Assembly (NCBI GenBank): GCA_964019155.1
Contig: OZ025239.1
Coordinates: 97,495,062-97,559,061, forward strand
DNA length: 64,000 bases
Origin: Osedax fenrisi
Lineage: Eukaryota > Annelida > Polychaeta > Sabellida > Siboglinidae
Reading direction: 5' to 3'
Positions 26,391-38,860 of this stretch are shown in pieces. The position numbers and the translations under genes are program-made. How positions within the stretch are numbered: position 1 is the stretch's first letter; every line of letters begins with the position of its first letter. The notes under the pieces were generated by a model. That model saw nothing but the letters and a program-made list of their open reading frames with translations, was not told the origin of the DNA and made no database searches.

Positions 26391-27229
26391 TTAATTTTTC
26401 TTTATTTGTCAAGATACACCAATTCTAACTTTGCTATAAAACATTAATAAATTAATTATGTTATGAATAAAACGTATGTATCAATTACATTATCAAAATT
26501 AATATTTATCTAAAAACTGATTTTGATTGATAATTCATAAATGTATTTAATTTATTTGTATATAAAATAAATTATAATAATTATTAAAATCAGATTTAGT
26601 GTATTTTTATTTTAGTATATATGTTTTGTATTTTAATAAGATTACATTAATATTTATATTTGATCAAATGTATTATTACATTTGAATAATTCAATAATTA
26701 CTGAAATTAGATTTTCTGTATTTGAATTATTAACTAGAAATATATTTGTATTAGCAAGAATATTTATATTTAAATGACATTACATTTAAATAGGTTATCA
26801 TAATTAGTATTTTAATAGTTGTCATGGTATTTGAATAAAATATATACATATACATATTTGTATTTTATCAAATACATTTTTTAATTAGTAATTTAATAAT
26901 CAAAATCAGATCTGCTCTATTTGTATTTACATATGTACATAAATATATGTATTCATTTAGTAGGAAAAAGTTTTTTTATTTTTTGTATTTTGTTATATTC
27001 TCGTTTGAATTTTAGAGTATATTTATTTTTTATAAAATCAAAATGATTATTAATTAAATAAAACATTTTATAAAGAATTTAATAGTTATAGTTTAATATA
27101 GGAAATGTATCGAATCTAAAAGTATTAAAAAAAATAATATAAAGTATTATATTATTTGTTATTATTATTAATTGAATCTATTCGTAATGGATACATATCA
27201 AATTCACCTGATTATAGGTATTTAACACT

Positions 27230-27840
27230 TACTAACCTTATTTTAGTCCAATGACATGAATCGTATGGGGAATTTTCTCACTAGCTTTAACAAGAAATCA
27301 TCTCAGGTCGCCTCTATCCGTAACCATGTCCAGTAATCACCAGTAGACAGACATCCACTAATTGATATTAAACATATAGTTTTTACTAGTCTTCAATTAT
27401 ATAATAGTGACTGATATTAATTAAAATATTAGATAATAAATACAATATACGATTAAAGATTGATATTAATTGAACAAAATAAAATAACCGACATAGATCT
27501 AAATTTATTTAGCTCTAGTAGGGCAGGTGGAAGTGGATGCGATATAGATTTTTGAATATATAATTAACTAGTTATATATATTTATATACATATACTAACT
27601 TTACTAACCAGGTCGAGCTTTATCAGTACTCCATGACAGGCTTGACACGTCAGATCATTTCTATCGCTCATCACATTTGTTATGGAAAATGACTGTGTAT
27701 ACAGCGTCCATCATCTGTTGTATATAGTTATTTATTGGATACCGGGATACGAGGCGTCACGCATGCGATTACATCCATAGATGAACATCTCTCATCAGTT
27801 TCTCTTTATTGCCCCAATAGTGTCCTAAAAATCCTAAATA
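27230..27840. other. G+C-richer island inside the 8-kb element
   Basis: Two stretches, 27240-27365 and 27600-27830, stand out from the A+T-rich surroundings. On the minus strand they contain short exon-like frames with splice-like borders (GHYWGNKEKLMRDVHLWM near 27780-27830, SGCLSTGDYWTWLRIEAT near 27300-27355) that do not join into one gene by eye. They may be decayed transposase or captured host exons. The rest, to about 29250, shows only A+T-rich sequence and a (TA)n near 28666. Confidence 0.35.
27609..27692 (-). pseudogene. Possible captured exon with saposin-B/acid sphingomyelinase-like signature
   Basis: Between a CACAG acceptor and a GTTAGT donor lie 28 phase-0 codons without a stop. 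They include DRNDLTCQACHGVLIKLDL. The LTCxxCxG pattern resembles the start of the saposin-B domain of acid sphingomyelinases. It is G+C-richer than its surroundings and sits inside the 8-kb transposon, so capture of a host gene piece is possible. No convincing neighbouring exon was found. Another frame is also open over part of the segment, so this is a weak call. Confidence 0.25.
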
Positions 27841-29285
27841 GACAAATATATCAATGTATTGGGATAGATATAAGTATAATTGGTATATTATAAATATAAT
27901 TACTTATTGACCATTATAAACCATACATTAATTTGTAAAAACAATTATTACATTTATCATTTAAAACAGCTCGATTATTATATAATCATAGTATAATATA
28001 TTTATTTAGCTACATCCATACGGTATATGATATACATATAAATTATTATATTGTTTAAAATGCTACAAATGTACTACCCGCATACGCTATATGCTATAGC
28101 ACTATAACTAGCTAATATTTAGACCTGCTCCGATCAATAATAGTATTGAAATATTCTAGCATAAAAGTAATTATATAACATTTATGAGCAATTAATACTA
28201 ACAATTTTAGTAAAATATAATTTATTAAATCATGCTATAGCATATATAATTACTATATAAATAGTATTTATTAGTTATTTTAAATCATATATTATTGTGA
28301 TAAACACTTTTATAGTTAATAAGTAATTACTTAGGTAGGTTCACAAATAAGGTATATATCACATATGGCCCGGTTTGTTTTTATTACGATATATGATGTC
28401 AAATGTAAAATACTCATTTATAATTTTACACACTAGTGTACATGATAATCTTATATGGAAATTGCACATGAAGTCTATATTATTAGAGTATATATAAAAT
28501 AGTTTTTATTAAAATTTTAAAGTTACAACGATGCGAATAAAATACTATAAATTGTATATAGGCAATCGTAATCAAAACAAAAATGGGCCATATTCGATAT
28601 TCTCCTAAAATAATTGTTCACAACTAATTATCTAAACATTAATTATAGCTCACTAAATTAATGTATATATATATATATATATATATATGTAAATTTAGCC
28701 TTAAATACATGATTAATAACTTGATATCAAATATTATTTATTGAAAATAGTAGATTTAAAAACAAAATTTGATAGTACGTTAATTTTTAAATAAAAGTGT
28801 CCTGTCAATTATGAAGTTATTATATATATAATATATAAATACTTTAAAATATAACTATAAATCTCAATTATTATATTATATTATACTATTAGAGTAACTA
28901 TATCATAAATAATAAACTATTATACACCCTTAAGTATATTAAGTACCTATAGTTATAATATTAAATATATAAAAGTCAACAAAATAAATATATATATATA
29001 TATATTATATAGATACTATTCTTAATAAATATATGCTACCATTTTGATAATATATTCATGGGCATTTTTATAGATACAAAATTCATAACTATTCCACAGT
29101 TATATTAGTTTTCAAATATAAGTATTTATTATCAAATTTATAACTTTATAATTATAATAAATTATAAATAATAAAAATATATAGTTAAATAATTTATAAA
29201 TGTTACCAATTTAAGTATTATTACTTATGTATTAATAATTGTATTATATATGTATATGTATTGTTAAAATATATATATATATATT

Positions 29286-29431
29286 ATATATTTATAAATA
29301 ATTATTTAATATTAATTATGTAAATAAGCATTCAATAAATGATTTATCGAGTATATATTTATAAATAATTATATAATATTAATTATGTAAATAACTTATT
29401 ACTAAAAAGCATTCAATAAATGATTTATCGA
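29286..29431 (+). repeat. Tandem repeat of about 70 bp, two copies
   Basis: TTTATAAATAATTAT, then ATATTAATTATGTAAATAA, then GCATTCAATAAATGATTTAT appears twice in tandem. The second copy carries a short extra ACTTATTACTAAAAA. Confidence 0.7.
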
Positions 29432-29894
29432 GTATTATAATAATACTTATTAAATGGAAAATTCTAGATTTTCAATTAAATGTTTTTCAATTTTGTATTT
29501 TGCGGTTCAGACTCGTATGGAGTTATTTTCAAGTATATATAATATATTTATGGGACATTTTATAGATAAAACTTTCATAAATATTTCAAAGTTAATATGA
29601 TTTTTCAAAAACATGTATTTGTAATCATATTTTTTAATTTAATAATTGAAATATTTACAAACCTATATCGATTGCCATAAGAAATCTGCTTGTCGCTGAT
29701 TGGACATCATATTATGGGATGTTTATTTTATAATTTGACAGTTAAATTATAAATCGGTTAATAAATAATGTTTCATGATCAAAATAAACATGATTTTCTA
29801 AAAAAAAACCATGTAATATATTGTATCAATAACATATATGTTTATATATTATTTAATAAATAATTGATTTTAAATAAAGATTATACTATATTAT

Positions 29895-30140
29895 AAAAAA
29901 ATAATATTCTACATTATATAAAAAGAGTATTCTACATTATATAAAAAGATTTTTATAAAATATAACTCGAATGTATATTATATTAAATACTCTTTTGGTA
30001 GTTTGTATATCTGTTATGATATGGAATACTCTTTTATAGAGTATTTGGCCGTATTAGTAGATAGAAAACTGTTTTTAAATAAAGAGTTTTCTACATTATA
30101 AAAAAAGAGTTTTCTATATTTTAATAAACTCTGGAAAACT
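29895..30140. repeat. Clustered TTCTACATTATA repeats
   Basis: Four to five imperfect copies of a 25-30 bp motif (GAGTTTTCTACATTATAAAA) occur, with nearby reverse-complement AATACTCTTTT pieces that can pair with it. Confidence 0.55.
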
Positions 30141-30162
30141 CTTTTTTCTAACAGTGTATAAT

Positions 30163-30292
30163 AGCAAAATAATAGCAGCATAATATACCTTAATGGCAAC
30201 ATAATACAGCATAATAGCACAATGTAAACATTCGAGGTTATTATATATGCTATTATGTTGCTATTATGTAGCTGTTATGAAGCTATTAATAT
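30163..30292. repeat. Fold-back array of a 10-bp AATAGCA repeat
   Basis: The left half repeats ATAATAGCA-like units (AATAGCAAAATAATAGCAGC). The right half is its complement (GCTATTATGTTGCTATTATG). The two arms flank about 25 unpaired bases with ACATTCGAGG. Strong hairpin potential. Confidence 0.6.
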
Positions 30293-30490
30293 TTGCTGGG
30301 TTATTATAAATATTATAATAATATAATATGAGGAATATAATACTATAACAATACTATAATATACTATAATAAGTAAATATTATTTAGGACCATTAAATAA
30401 TAATATAATTTATATTAATATGTTTCATACTATTAATTCTAATATTACAATTAATTATGATACATAGGTGTACTATAGGTACCCATGATA

Positions 30491-30534
<44 letters not shown>

Positions 30535-30537
30535 TTC

Positions 30538-30800
30538 TATTATTCAATTATATGATATGTATTTATAGTTGCAGATAAATAGTATTTACCTATATTATTC
30601 AACATATTTATTAATTCATTTATTACAGTTTTTTTAACTATATTTTATGTTTAAATGCAACCAAAATGTTATCATTCAATTATAAGAAATGTATTTATAG
30701 TTGCAGATAAATAGTATTTATCTAAATTTTTCAACATATTTATAAATAAATTGATTAAAGTTTGTTTTAACTATATTTTATGTTTAAATGCAACCAATAT
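30538..30800 (+). repeat. 130-bp tandem repeat near the right end of the 8-kb element
   Basis: Two copies of a unit containing TTTATAGTTGCAGATAAATA and ending TTTATGTTTAAATGCAACCA. They contain the TTTTTTAACTATAT core also present in the left subterminal array. A (TA)n of about 30 bp precedes them at 30501-30531. Confidence 0.7.
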
Positions 30801-31521
30801 TTTATAAATATATTTATAAATAATTATATGTTTCATGTGAAGTTGCACAATAAACATATTTATTAACTTTTGCAACGTAATTCAACCAAATGCAACGTAA
30901 AAAACCATATTTGGTTTCCTGGGTATATGCAGATAACATTTTAAATTAATATATTAACAAGCGAACCTTATACTACTTAACGTTAACGCTTCAAACCAGT
31001 TAGCCTAGACTATGCACTATAGATACCTGGGGAAAGTTACTTATGTGATATTCTGTTAGCTATATTGAATTATTAACTTCCGATATAAATCTGATAATTA
31101 TAATGTATTTAATATACTCAATATAAGATAATACACAAGTATCCTACCTAAGTTGATAATCAACTATAGCTTCAGTGATGACACTTGTTCATCTAGATTA
31201 CAAAAATAGGATAGTAATAATTATTTACATATAAATAATGATATGTGATCACACATAATATTACTATAAATAGATAGATTACATCAGTTAATCTCAGTTA
31301 ATATGATTGCAATTAAAATAATATGCATAATATGCATTAGTCATACAACTATTTTTATAAAGAATACCTCATCCTTGCAATACTTAAATATTGTTCTAAA
31401 GATTAATCTAATGCAGAATGGAAGAAACTATTTCAGTTAGAATCCACATTAATGATTTTTCTATAAGGCATGTATTATCCTGTCATTAACTTTCTTTATT
31501 TCACATACAACTTTTAAAATA

Positions 31522-31590
31522 TAATTACACCTGCAGTTACACCTATTGTCACGCATATAGTAACGCCTGCAGTTACGCCTATGGGTGTGT
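31522..31590 (-). repeat. 12-bp minisatellite, unit C flank
   Basis: Homologue of 4541-4612 with degenerate units (ACGCCTGCAGTT). Different copy number. Confidence 0.7.
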
Positions 31591-31690
31591 TGATTGTATT
31601 AATTTGTAAATGATTTAATTATAATATAAACACTTGTAAAATTATATCATTATAATAAGTATATGATATTTTAATGTATATATAATACAA

Positions 31691-31735
<45 letters not shown>

Positions 31736-32929
31736 TATTAATATATGACTATGTACAATTACTTATCCCTATAGTTAAACACCACAAATACATATTATAA
31801 ATAATAAGTATTCTTTGTTTTAGACATATAATAAAATCATCATAAAGTATATTTATTAATTATATGATAATGAAATATCTCTATACAATTCGGCATACTT
31901 TAGGGGGTAAGCGTTCGTTTTAATTAATTATGTTACTTTAACATATAATTAATTATCTTTAAAAGTATGTATGTATGTATATATATATATATATATATAT
32001 ATAGCCTATACTAGGTTGGTTCGTCCCATATAAGTTGAATAAGTTCATAAATGTTGATAATTACCTGAAATGAAGTGAGATGATGTGAAACAAGTATCAA
32101 ATCAATGCAAATAAGTATGATTCATATGTATTGAAATACTATTAATACTATAAATTATATAATACTATTATCATATAAGACATACATAATAGAATTATTT
32201 TAATAAATTCATTATTAGTAATATAAATTATCATATAAGACATAAACTATACAAAATATGAACTTAATAATACATTATTATATATATAGTAATACGGTTA
32301 TAAACAATAAATATAAATACACATCTTTACCTGGATTTTATTACTGATATATCACGATTGTTAAAGCTCATAATAGTATACTATATTCTTATAAAATTAA
32401 CGATTAAATAAGAACATAAATCTATTTCTTCGTATGGGTAATTCATTTCCTATTTATCAAATATTCTCAATGATGAAAAAAGAGTTCTTAATATAAGTTA
32501 TGTGAAATCTCGACTATTTTTAAATAATTAATATACTTAAATGGCAAATCTCCTATAATCTCGAGGTTACAAGAAGTATCGTAGATACGAAGTATGGTGA
32601 GGTGTATGTAAGCAAAATAATAGGTTGAATTTCAGGTGAGGTGTGAATTAAATACGCGAGAGTAAGATAGCGGTTCTAAAAAATAGATTTATTGGCCGAT
32701 GTCGTCTATTCTTATACATTACAGATTTAATATGACTTTTTACTTGTCACATGGTTTAAAGTCACATGGTTTATTGATTGAAAATGTGTGAAACATTGAA
32801 AATGTTAAACTATCAAATCTAGGTTAAATGTAAAAATCGAATCATGTATAATTGAATCATCTTAAATAATATGTCAATTAAATTACCAATATGTAATCAA
32901 TTAATTATGTTTAAAAAAATAATTATAAT

Positions 32930-33900
32930 AAAAGATGTTTCTTCAGTTTTTTTGCGGAAAAGTGAAATGGAAGGAGCACTTCTTATCACCAGAGGTAGCT
33001 TATTACACATTGGGCAGCATAAATCATGAAATACCTATTTGTGATTTGTAGTCGATATCTACCATCTTCAATTTTCATTGGACAGAGCCTTGAATAGCCA
33101 GTTATTTTCTCTTATAATATCGTTGATAAATAGGAAGGTTCTCCAGAAATAATAACTTTTGTTAAGTATATATTATATATTATAATTAAGTTTATAATGG
33201 GATATATTATCAAATACAATTGATTATTCAAGTTGTAATAATTGAATATAGCTATATTTATCTAAATAAAAATAAATATTATTCATGGGAGAAAATCAGT
33301 TCTGTATCATGGCAATTCTTATATTTCCATTTGATATACATCTACCGGTTATTATCATTAATATAATTAATGAGAAGCTTATATATATTTAGTTTACCTG
33401 TAATAGGAAGTAGGTTATAGGTCTAAAATTGCCAAAATCATTAGAATCTAAAAATGTTATTGTTATGATTGCGAATATCAAGATGATTTTTAGAATTTCG
33501 GAAATTCACATTTATTTAATAAATCAATTATAATTGTAGAGAGGAGATGAGTAATAGTATTAGCTAATTTCTTAAGGACAGAAATAAGGAAGATGATAAA
33601 AAGGACGACTAAGAAGATGTAGCCTAATTATATAATTATAGATATCAAAAATTGAAGAATAGAGAAAGTTATTAAATAAAAAGAGGCTGTATTAATGTAT
33701 TTTGAAAGAGTACTAATATCCTCATTTAAAAATATTATAAATTTATTCACAAATAATAATAACTTTAAAATCAAAATTCTCAATAAATAATAAACATAAC
33801 TTTTCATCAGAAATAGGAGGATAATTTAAATGGGATTCATTACTTAGGATTTTTCTGTTAATAATAGAACATTTTTATAATTAATTCCATAAGATATTAT
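32930..33900 (-). pseudogene. LINE-E relic in the 3' flank of MMP-C
   Basis: Inverted homologue of 2280-3250 with the WNKLP segment decayed. Carried along with the unit. Confidence 0.6.
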
Positions 33901-34633
33901 AATAATTTATTTTATTTAATGAAAGTTTAATTCTATATTTATTTCTTGCAATATCTAATTCTTTATAATATGTAATAGAAGGATTTTTAAATTAGTATAT
34001 TTGAACATTTATAATGATATTAAATCTAATATAAAGTAAATTAACTTTTATATTAACTTTATATTATTACTTATATATTATCAGTTATATTAATTAAAAT
34101 ATAATATTTAGATGTATAGCTATTTACTTAAATGTATGTATTCATAAAGTAATTAATAACATAATTATATGTGAAAATAATGTATTTGACTTTAAATGTA
34201 TGCATACAAATTGCATATATAATAAGTTCATAATAATAATGATCGTGGTAATAATAATACATTTTGATATATAAATAATATTTAAAATATTATAATTTAT
34301 AAATTTATAATAATATATCTCAATAATAATATTATAATACAAATAATTCATAATAATAAAATTCAAATAAAATCCATGTAATAGATATGATCATGCTTTG
34401 ATACAAGCTTAGTTATTTTTAAGATTAATAAGTTTTAATATATTTTAATTAACTTACAAATAAATCGTTCTTGAAAAATGTGTTATTCAACAAATTTAAA
34501 ATAATATTATGTCAATAATTATAATTGAAATAATATTTTTAATAATACTGGCTGACAATGTGTATTGCATAATAATGTGTGTGTATTAATGATGAGTAAT
34601 CACTAATATCGATGAAGTGTAGACTGCAGGAAA

Positions 34634-35581
34634 CTAGGAACAGTTGAACCAATACCGAGATGTCGACATCACTTTTGTAAACTACAAATTTATTTATTAT
34701 TAATAATATGAAATGTTTTATTAAAATTATATATGCATATGTACCTTAATAAATAAATTATTTAATATTATTGTAATTATATATAATTAATATCGAAGCA
34801 GATTGAAAACTAACGATTTTGCGATCCTTGAGCGCCATGTGGAATCGAGTACCGGTGAAGGCGAATGTACCCTCAGCCGAGTGGAACATAGTGTCCACGT
34901 GACTCGGGGCATTACGTAACGGTGACCTAGTTCTGTGGACACGCCCACCCATTATTCTACTGCCGGGGGACACAGCGGTCTTGTAATACACTCCAGAACG
35001 TGTCACAAAGTAGACGTACTTGTCAAATGTGAAGGCGGCCGAGATAGATCTAGGCAGACCCGGGTATAACGTGTTTAGAGGTCTAGGATAACCACTAAGC
35101 AGGCTGTTGTATTTGAACACGTAGACTTTGTTACCCTGCATGAGTGTTATTGTTGCGTGTTATATAATATTACATAATGCTAGTGAATAGCTGTATAATA
35201 CGTGTACGACGTACTATCGATGTACAGATAGTTTATATTACGATCGTATCACATATAATAGATAGACAATAGACTCATACTTATATACTATTATATAGGT
35301 AAATAAAATAGTAGCTTTTAGTTTATATTAATTAATATATATTAACATTTATCATTAAAATAATTTAAATGACTTCGACATACATAAATAATACGAATAT
35401 AAACCTTAATAAATGTACTTATTTTTCCTTTATTTATGACTGCATCAATATTAGCAGGAACACCTGGGTAATATCTATGAATAGATCTAGGCTTTGTAGG
35501 GTTGTCACCGTTCAAGATATAAATGTTGGAGCCTGCGTGGTTTATTTAAATGTTTAACATAATGCAACAGAGTTATGTATA

Positions 35582-35643
<62 letters not shown>

Positions 35644-35934
35644 ATAGATGTATACATACAATGATTCTATTTTAATATATAATATAATATTAGTGTAATT
35701 AAAACCTTTAAAAGCCATAATGGCATCACTTATAACGGCTATTGCATCAAATCTGGCATCTTTGCATAGAGGGGTTTGATATTCATTCAATTTAGTCGTA
35801 GGCATTATTTTTGTTGTTGTTGTTGTTGTCGTTGTTGTCGTTCTTTTCTTTGGATTTGTTTTTATATTTTCAGTTCGCCGTCCTGTATTAATATATAATT
35901 ATAATTCATGTATATAATATATAATCATGTTAAG

Positions 35935-35994
<60 letters not shown>

Positions 35995-38244
35995 TTATAT
36001 ATTAAATATCTACAGTATTAAAAGTTTACATCGTAATTATGTAAGAATATATTACTGGTTATCAAACCGTATAGGGATTGTATTCCATCGATGTCGTCCT
36101 GTCCTAAATTATAATTAGGGAGGTATCCTCTATAGAATGGTTGCATCACTGAATTTGTATCTTTCGAATGTTTCAATCCTAGTGCGTGTCCGAATTCATG
36201 CGTGAGAACCTATACAAACGAACACTTGATTAGTTTAAGACACGATACAATACTTATTGCGTGTATGATGTTATCGTTAGTCATTCATTACTTGAGCTTA
36301 TCACGTGATTATTGTAAACTGAGAGCTATTTTATATTCACTGATACCATAGTTTATATAATAATAATAATGATCATATATATTAGAAAAATGTAGTTTGT
36401 TTCCTATTAGTTTGTTAGTTTATAATAATAATATGAATTTTCTTCCTAAAAGGCTTTAAAATATTATATCAACTTTTCTGTTATTGTCACCCTAATATAT
36501 ATATTAATATAATATATCAATTAATAGAATATAGTTATAAATATAATATATTACTATTATTATAACGTTCATTGATATAGTTGTCTCTTTACAGATTATT
36601 TACACAGGTGGTGTGCGCGCGTGTGTGCGCGTATAAACCTGCATGATATTGATGGTCATAAAGCTACCGCGGATAGTCCAGTGTTCAGCTTCATCTAGAT
36701 GAACTCTTCCACTGTCCGGTTGAAACGCGTGACCTAGTATACCCCTGAGGCCGTCGAAAGGAGTATCGTCGTCATGCTTTCCCTGTATGTGTGTATGAGC
36801 ATGAATAGGTGTGTAGCTGTACATTTATTTGTATTTTTGTATTATAGTTAGTTTAATTTTTTTATATTATTATTATTATACTACGATTTGTTCAGACGTC
36901 TGATTGTTATGGCATAGAAGTCTTATGAATAATATACAATTAAGTTAAATTATATGTGTATGTAGATTTATGTAGGCATGTATTTACATGTGATGATATG
37001 TATCATTCTTCTAAAAAATAGTTTACCTACTTTTTTATTATATATCTTATAAACAAACTTATATAATTATATATATATATATAATTTTTATTTACAAATA
37101 TTATATAAAAGAAATATTTAACACCGAAGTAACCTATCAATACATTTTCTAATAAAAGTGTTACCGCGTTGCTAACGTAAACAATTGATAACTAACGTAA
37201 ACAAATTCAATGGTAATATTTGCATGCTGATCTCCGTAAACTTGACGAAATTGAAGAGGAGTTATGTCGCTCCAAAACTACAATGCAGATTTGTATTGTT
37301 ATACACGCGCGGTCATTAATGCTATTTATGTAACTCTAATCAATATATTATCGAATTCAATAATATATTTAATAAATTGATAATTCATATATTATAGTGA
37401 AATACATACAGCTATTATAGTACGTATAATTAAACATAATATTGTTCTATATTTATAGATTAAAATGAATACCTTGAATGCTTTAGATGCACTGTTGTCT
37501 AGTTCTGCATGTGATATTTTCTTTGAATATTTCGTGATTTTATACGTCAGACATGGTTTAAGCCACTTGGTACCCATGAAGGCATATTTTCTGACTCTCA
37601 TCTGTAGAGATGTCCATACACTTTTATCATGGTTTCCGCATCTCGATATCTGCATCTTCTGTTCACTTTCTTTGTTCATGAAACCTTTTAATTATATTAT
37701 ATATATATATAATTGAATATATATATATCAATACAATTGTCTTATTTAAATGTATACAATTACCTATAATATATTTAAATAAGCATTCACTATATGATTA
37801 TTTAGATAATGTATTATTATTAATAATTAAACTTACCAGTAGGTTTAATCGAGGCCATAACTTGGAATTCTTTAATCGCTTTAACTACATCTTTATCTTC
37901 CACTTTAGAATCTTTATCGAGATATCCAAATTTATGAAGATAAGACTATTAATGTGTTTATTATATTAACAACTATTATATTGTATATTTTTAAAGATTC
38001 TTTTCATAAAATAATAGAATTACTGAATTATTAAATAGATAATATTTAATAGTGTAATTGTTATTTATCGATAAATGTATATTCTAGAATTATATATTAT
38101 AATATATAAAATAGATTGATATGTATATATATAATGCTATATTATTACATTACATTATATTACACTTACTATGTGGTCAATTTTCTTAATCGGAACTGCG
38201 TATATAATCACTATGATAGATGCTAATAGTATCAGTGTATTCAT
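34634..38244 (-). CDS. MMP-C, complete matrix metalloproteinase, 10 exons, 478 aa
   Basis: Exons in coding order: 38170-38244, 37837-37945, 37473-37684, 37197-37277, 36639-36782, 36068-36209, 35706-35882, 35405-35532, 34815-35135, 34634-34681. It has the same gene model and phases as MMP-B about 21.6 kb away, and its introns are also highly similar, so the duplication is recent. Signal peptide, cysteine switch (SRCGNHD, Cys77), HEFGHALGLKH at 211-221, Met-turn, Thr10 hinge and Cys-bounded hemopexin domain (294 to 477) are all intact. Differences from B include an extra Cys early in the catalytic domain (WLKPCLTY, Ser in B), SFMTINIMQ for SFGTINVMQ, IQSLYG for IQALYG and one extra Lys after the Thr run. 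It carries the same PFDGLRG loop as B. Confidence 0.95.
35586..35643. repeat. (TA)n in intron 7 of MMP-C
   Basis: About 57 bp of TA with one AAA interruption. The corresponding intron of MMP-B holds a shorter run (14139-14171), and that of MMP-D another (56509-56535). Confidence 0.9.
35937..35992. repeat. (TA)n in intron 6 of MMP-C
   Basis: About 56 bp. The same intron of MMP-B has about 27 bp (14461-14487). Useful as a length marker between copies. Confidence 0.9.
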
Positions 38245-38324
38245 GATGAAGCCCTACTACACGGAGACTGGTGTAATGTACTAATAATGAATGATACTGT
38301 TGATGTTTCCTCGGATATTGGGCT

Positions 38325-38332
38325 CTTTTATA
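38325..38332 (-). promoter_or_regulatory. TATA box of MMP-C
   Basis: TATAAAAG on the minus strand, about 80 bp before the ATG at 38244, the same position as in MMP-B. Confidence 0.6.
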
Positions 38333-38588
38333 CCCGTCTATCTAGATGTGTTACCCACTGAGATGTCAATCTAGTCGCACACGTGATTCTATTAATAGAT
38401 TTAATTACATCAACACCGCAATTATCTATTTTGATGCCTTTTTTTCAATGAATGGTAACAATTAATGACTTTGACATTAAATTAAACTTATTATTGTTTT
38501 CGCAGCTATATTTATCTTAATATTTCCCCATTTCATGAAAAAAATAATACGTATTACAGCTTATACAAATATTGAATTTTTTATATTT

Positions 38589-38860
38589 TGTTATTGTACT
38601 ATTATCACATCCAGGAATTTAAATGAAGTTTTTACATATAACCATATGACTCTAATATCCCATCGTAACATCTCTCGTATTAATACATCCATATTTTAAT
38701 GAGATCTGATCAATAATTTATATAAAATTATATAAAATCACTTCTAAATATTATTATAAGATCTATTGTATTGGTTCGAACGAAGCTCGAATCCGTACCC
38801 TACTATCTATGAGTATGATACCTTAGCACACTGTGCCAAATAGGCAGTTACTGCCTACAT
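38589..38860 (-). mobile_element. SINE about 350 bp upstream of MMP-C
   Basis: The same family, with a recognisable A box (TGGCACAGTGTGCTAAGG) and B box (GGATTCGAGC). It lies at the same distance from the ATG as the copies upstream of MMP-B and MMP-D. Confidence 0.8.

Larger units (their letters stand above)
22873..30922. mobile_element. 8050-bp DNA transposon with TA target duplication and CCCAGG termini
   Basis: Left end CCCAGGAAACCAAATGT and right end ATATTTGGTTTCCTGGG are inverted repeats of about 17 bp with one mismatch, flanked by TA at 22871-22872 and 30923-30924. The homologous stretch at 5215-5240 reads straight through with a single TA (5223-5224), so insertion and duplication are proved by an empty site. 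The inside contains 53-bp subterminal repeats on the left, 130-bp repeats on the right, nested elements and exon-like islands, but no long reading frame. It is therefore non-autonomous or decayed. The TA duplication recalls Tc1/mariner-type integration, but the length and termini do not match a family I can name. Confidence 0.85.
30923..34633 (-). repeat. 3'-flank module of the MMP-C unit
   Basis: Full-length homologue of 959-5230, inverted, with the same landmarks: LINE relic, 12-bp minisatellite at 31522-31590 and (TA)n at about 31699-31731. It joins the 5' flank of unit B at 22870 once the 8050-bp insertion is removed, which shows that B and C are tandem. Confidence 0.85.

Noticed and set aside
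36600..36824. 74-aa frame with an His-rich N-terminus (HAHTHIQGKHDDD)
   Set aside because: MMP-C exon 5 preceded by intron sequence (CA repeats). The His-rich start is intronic.
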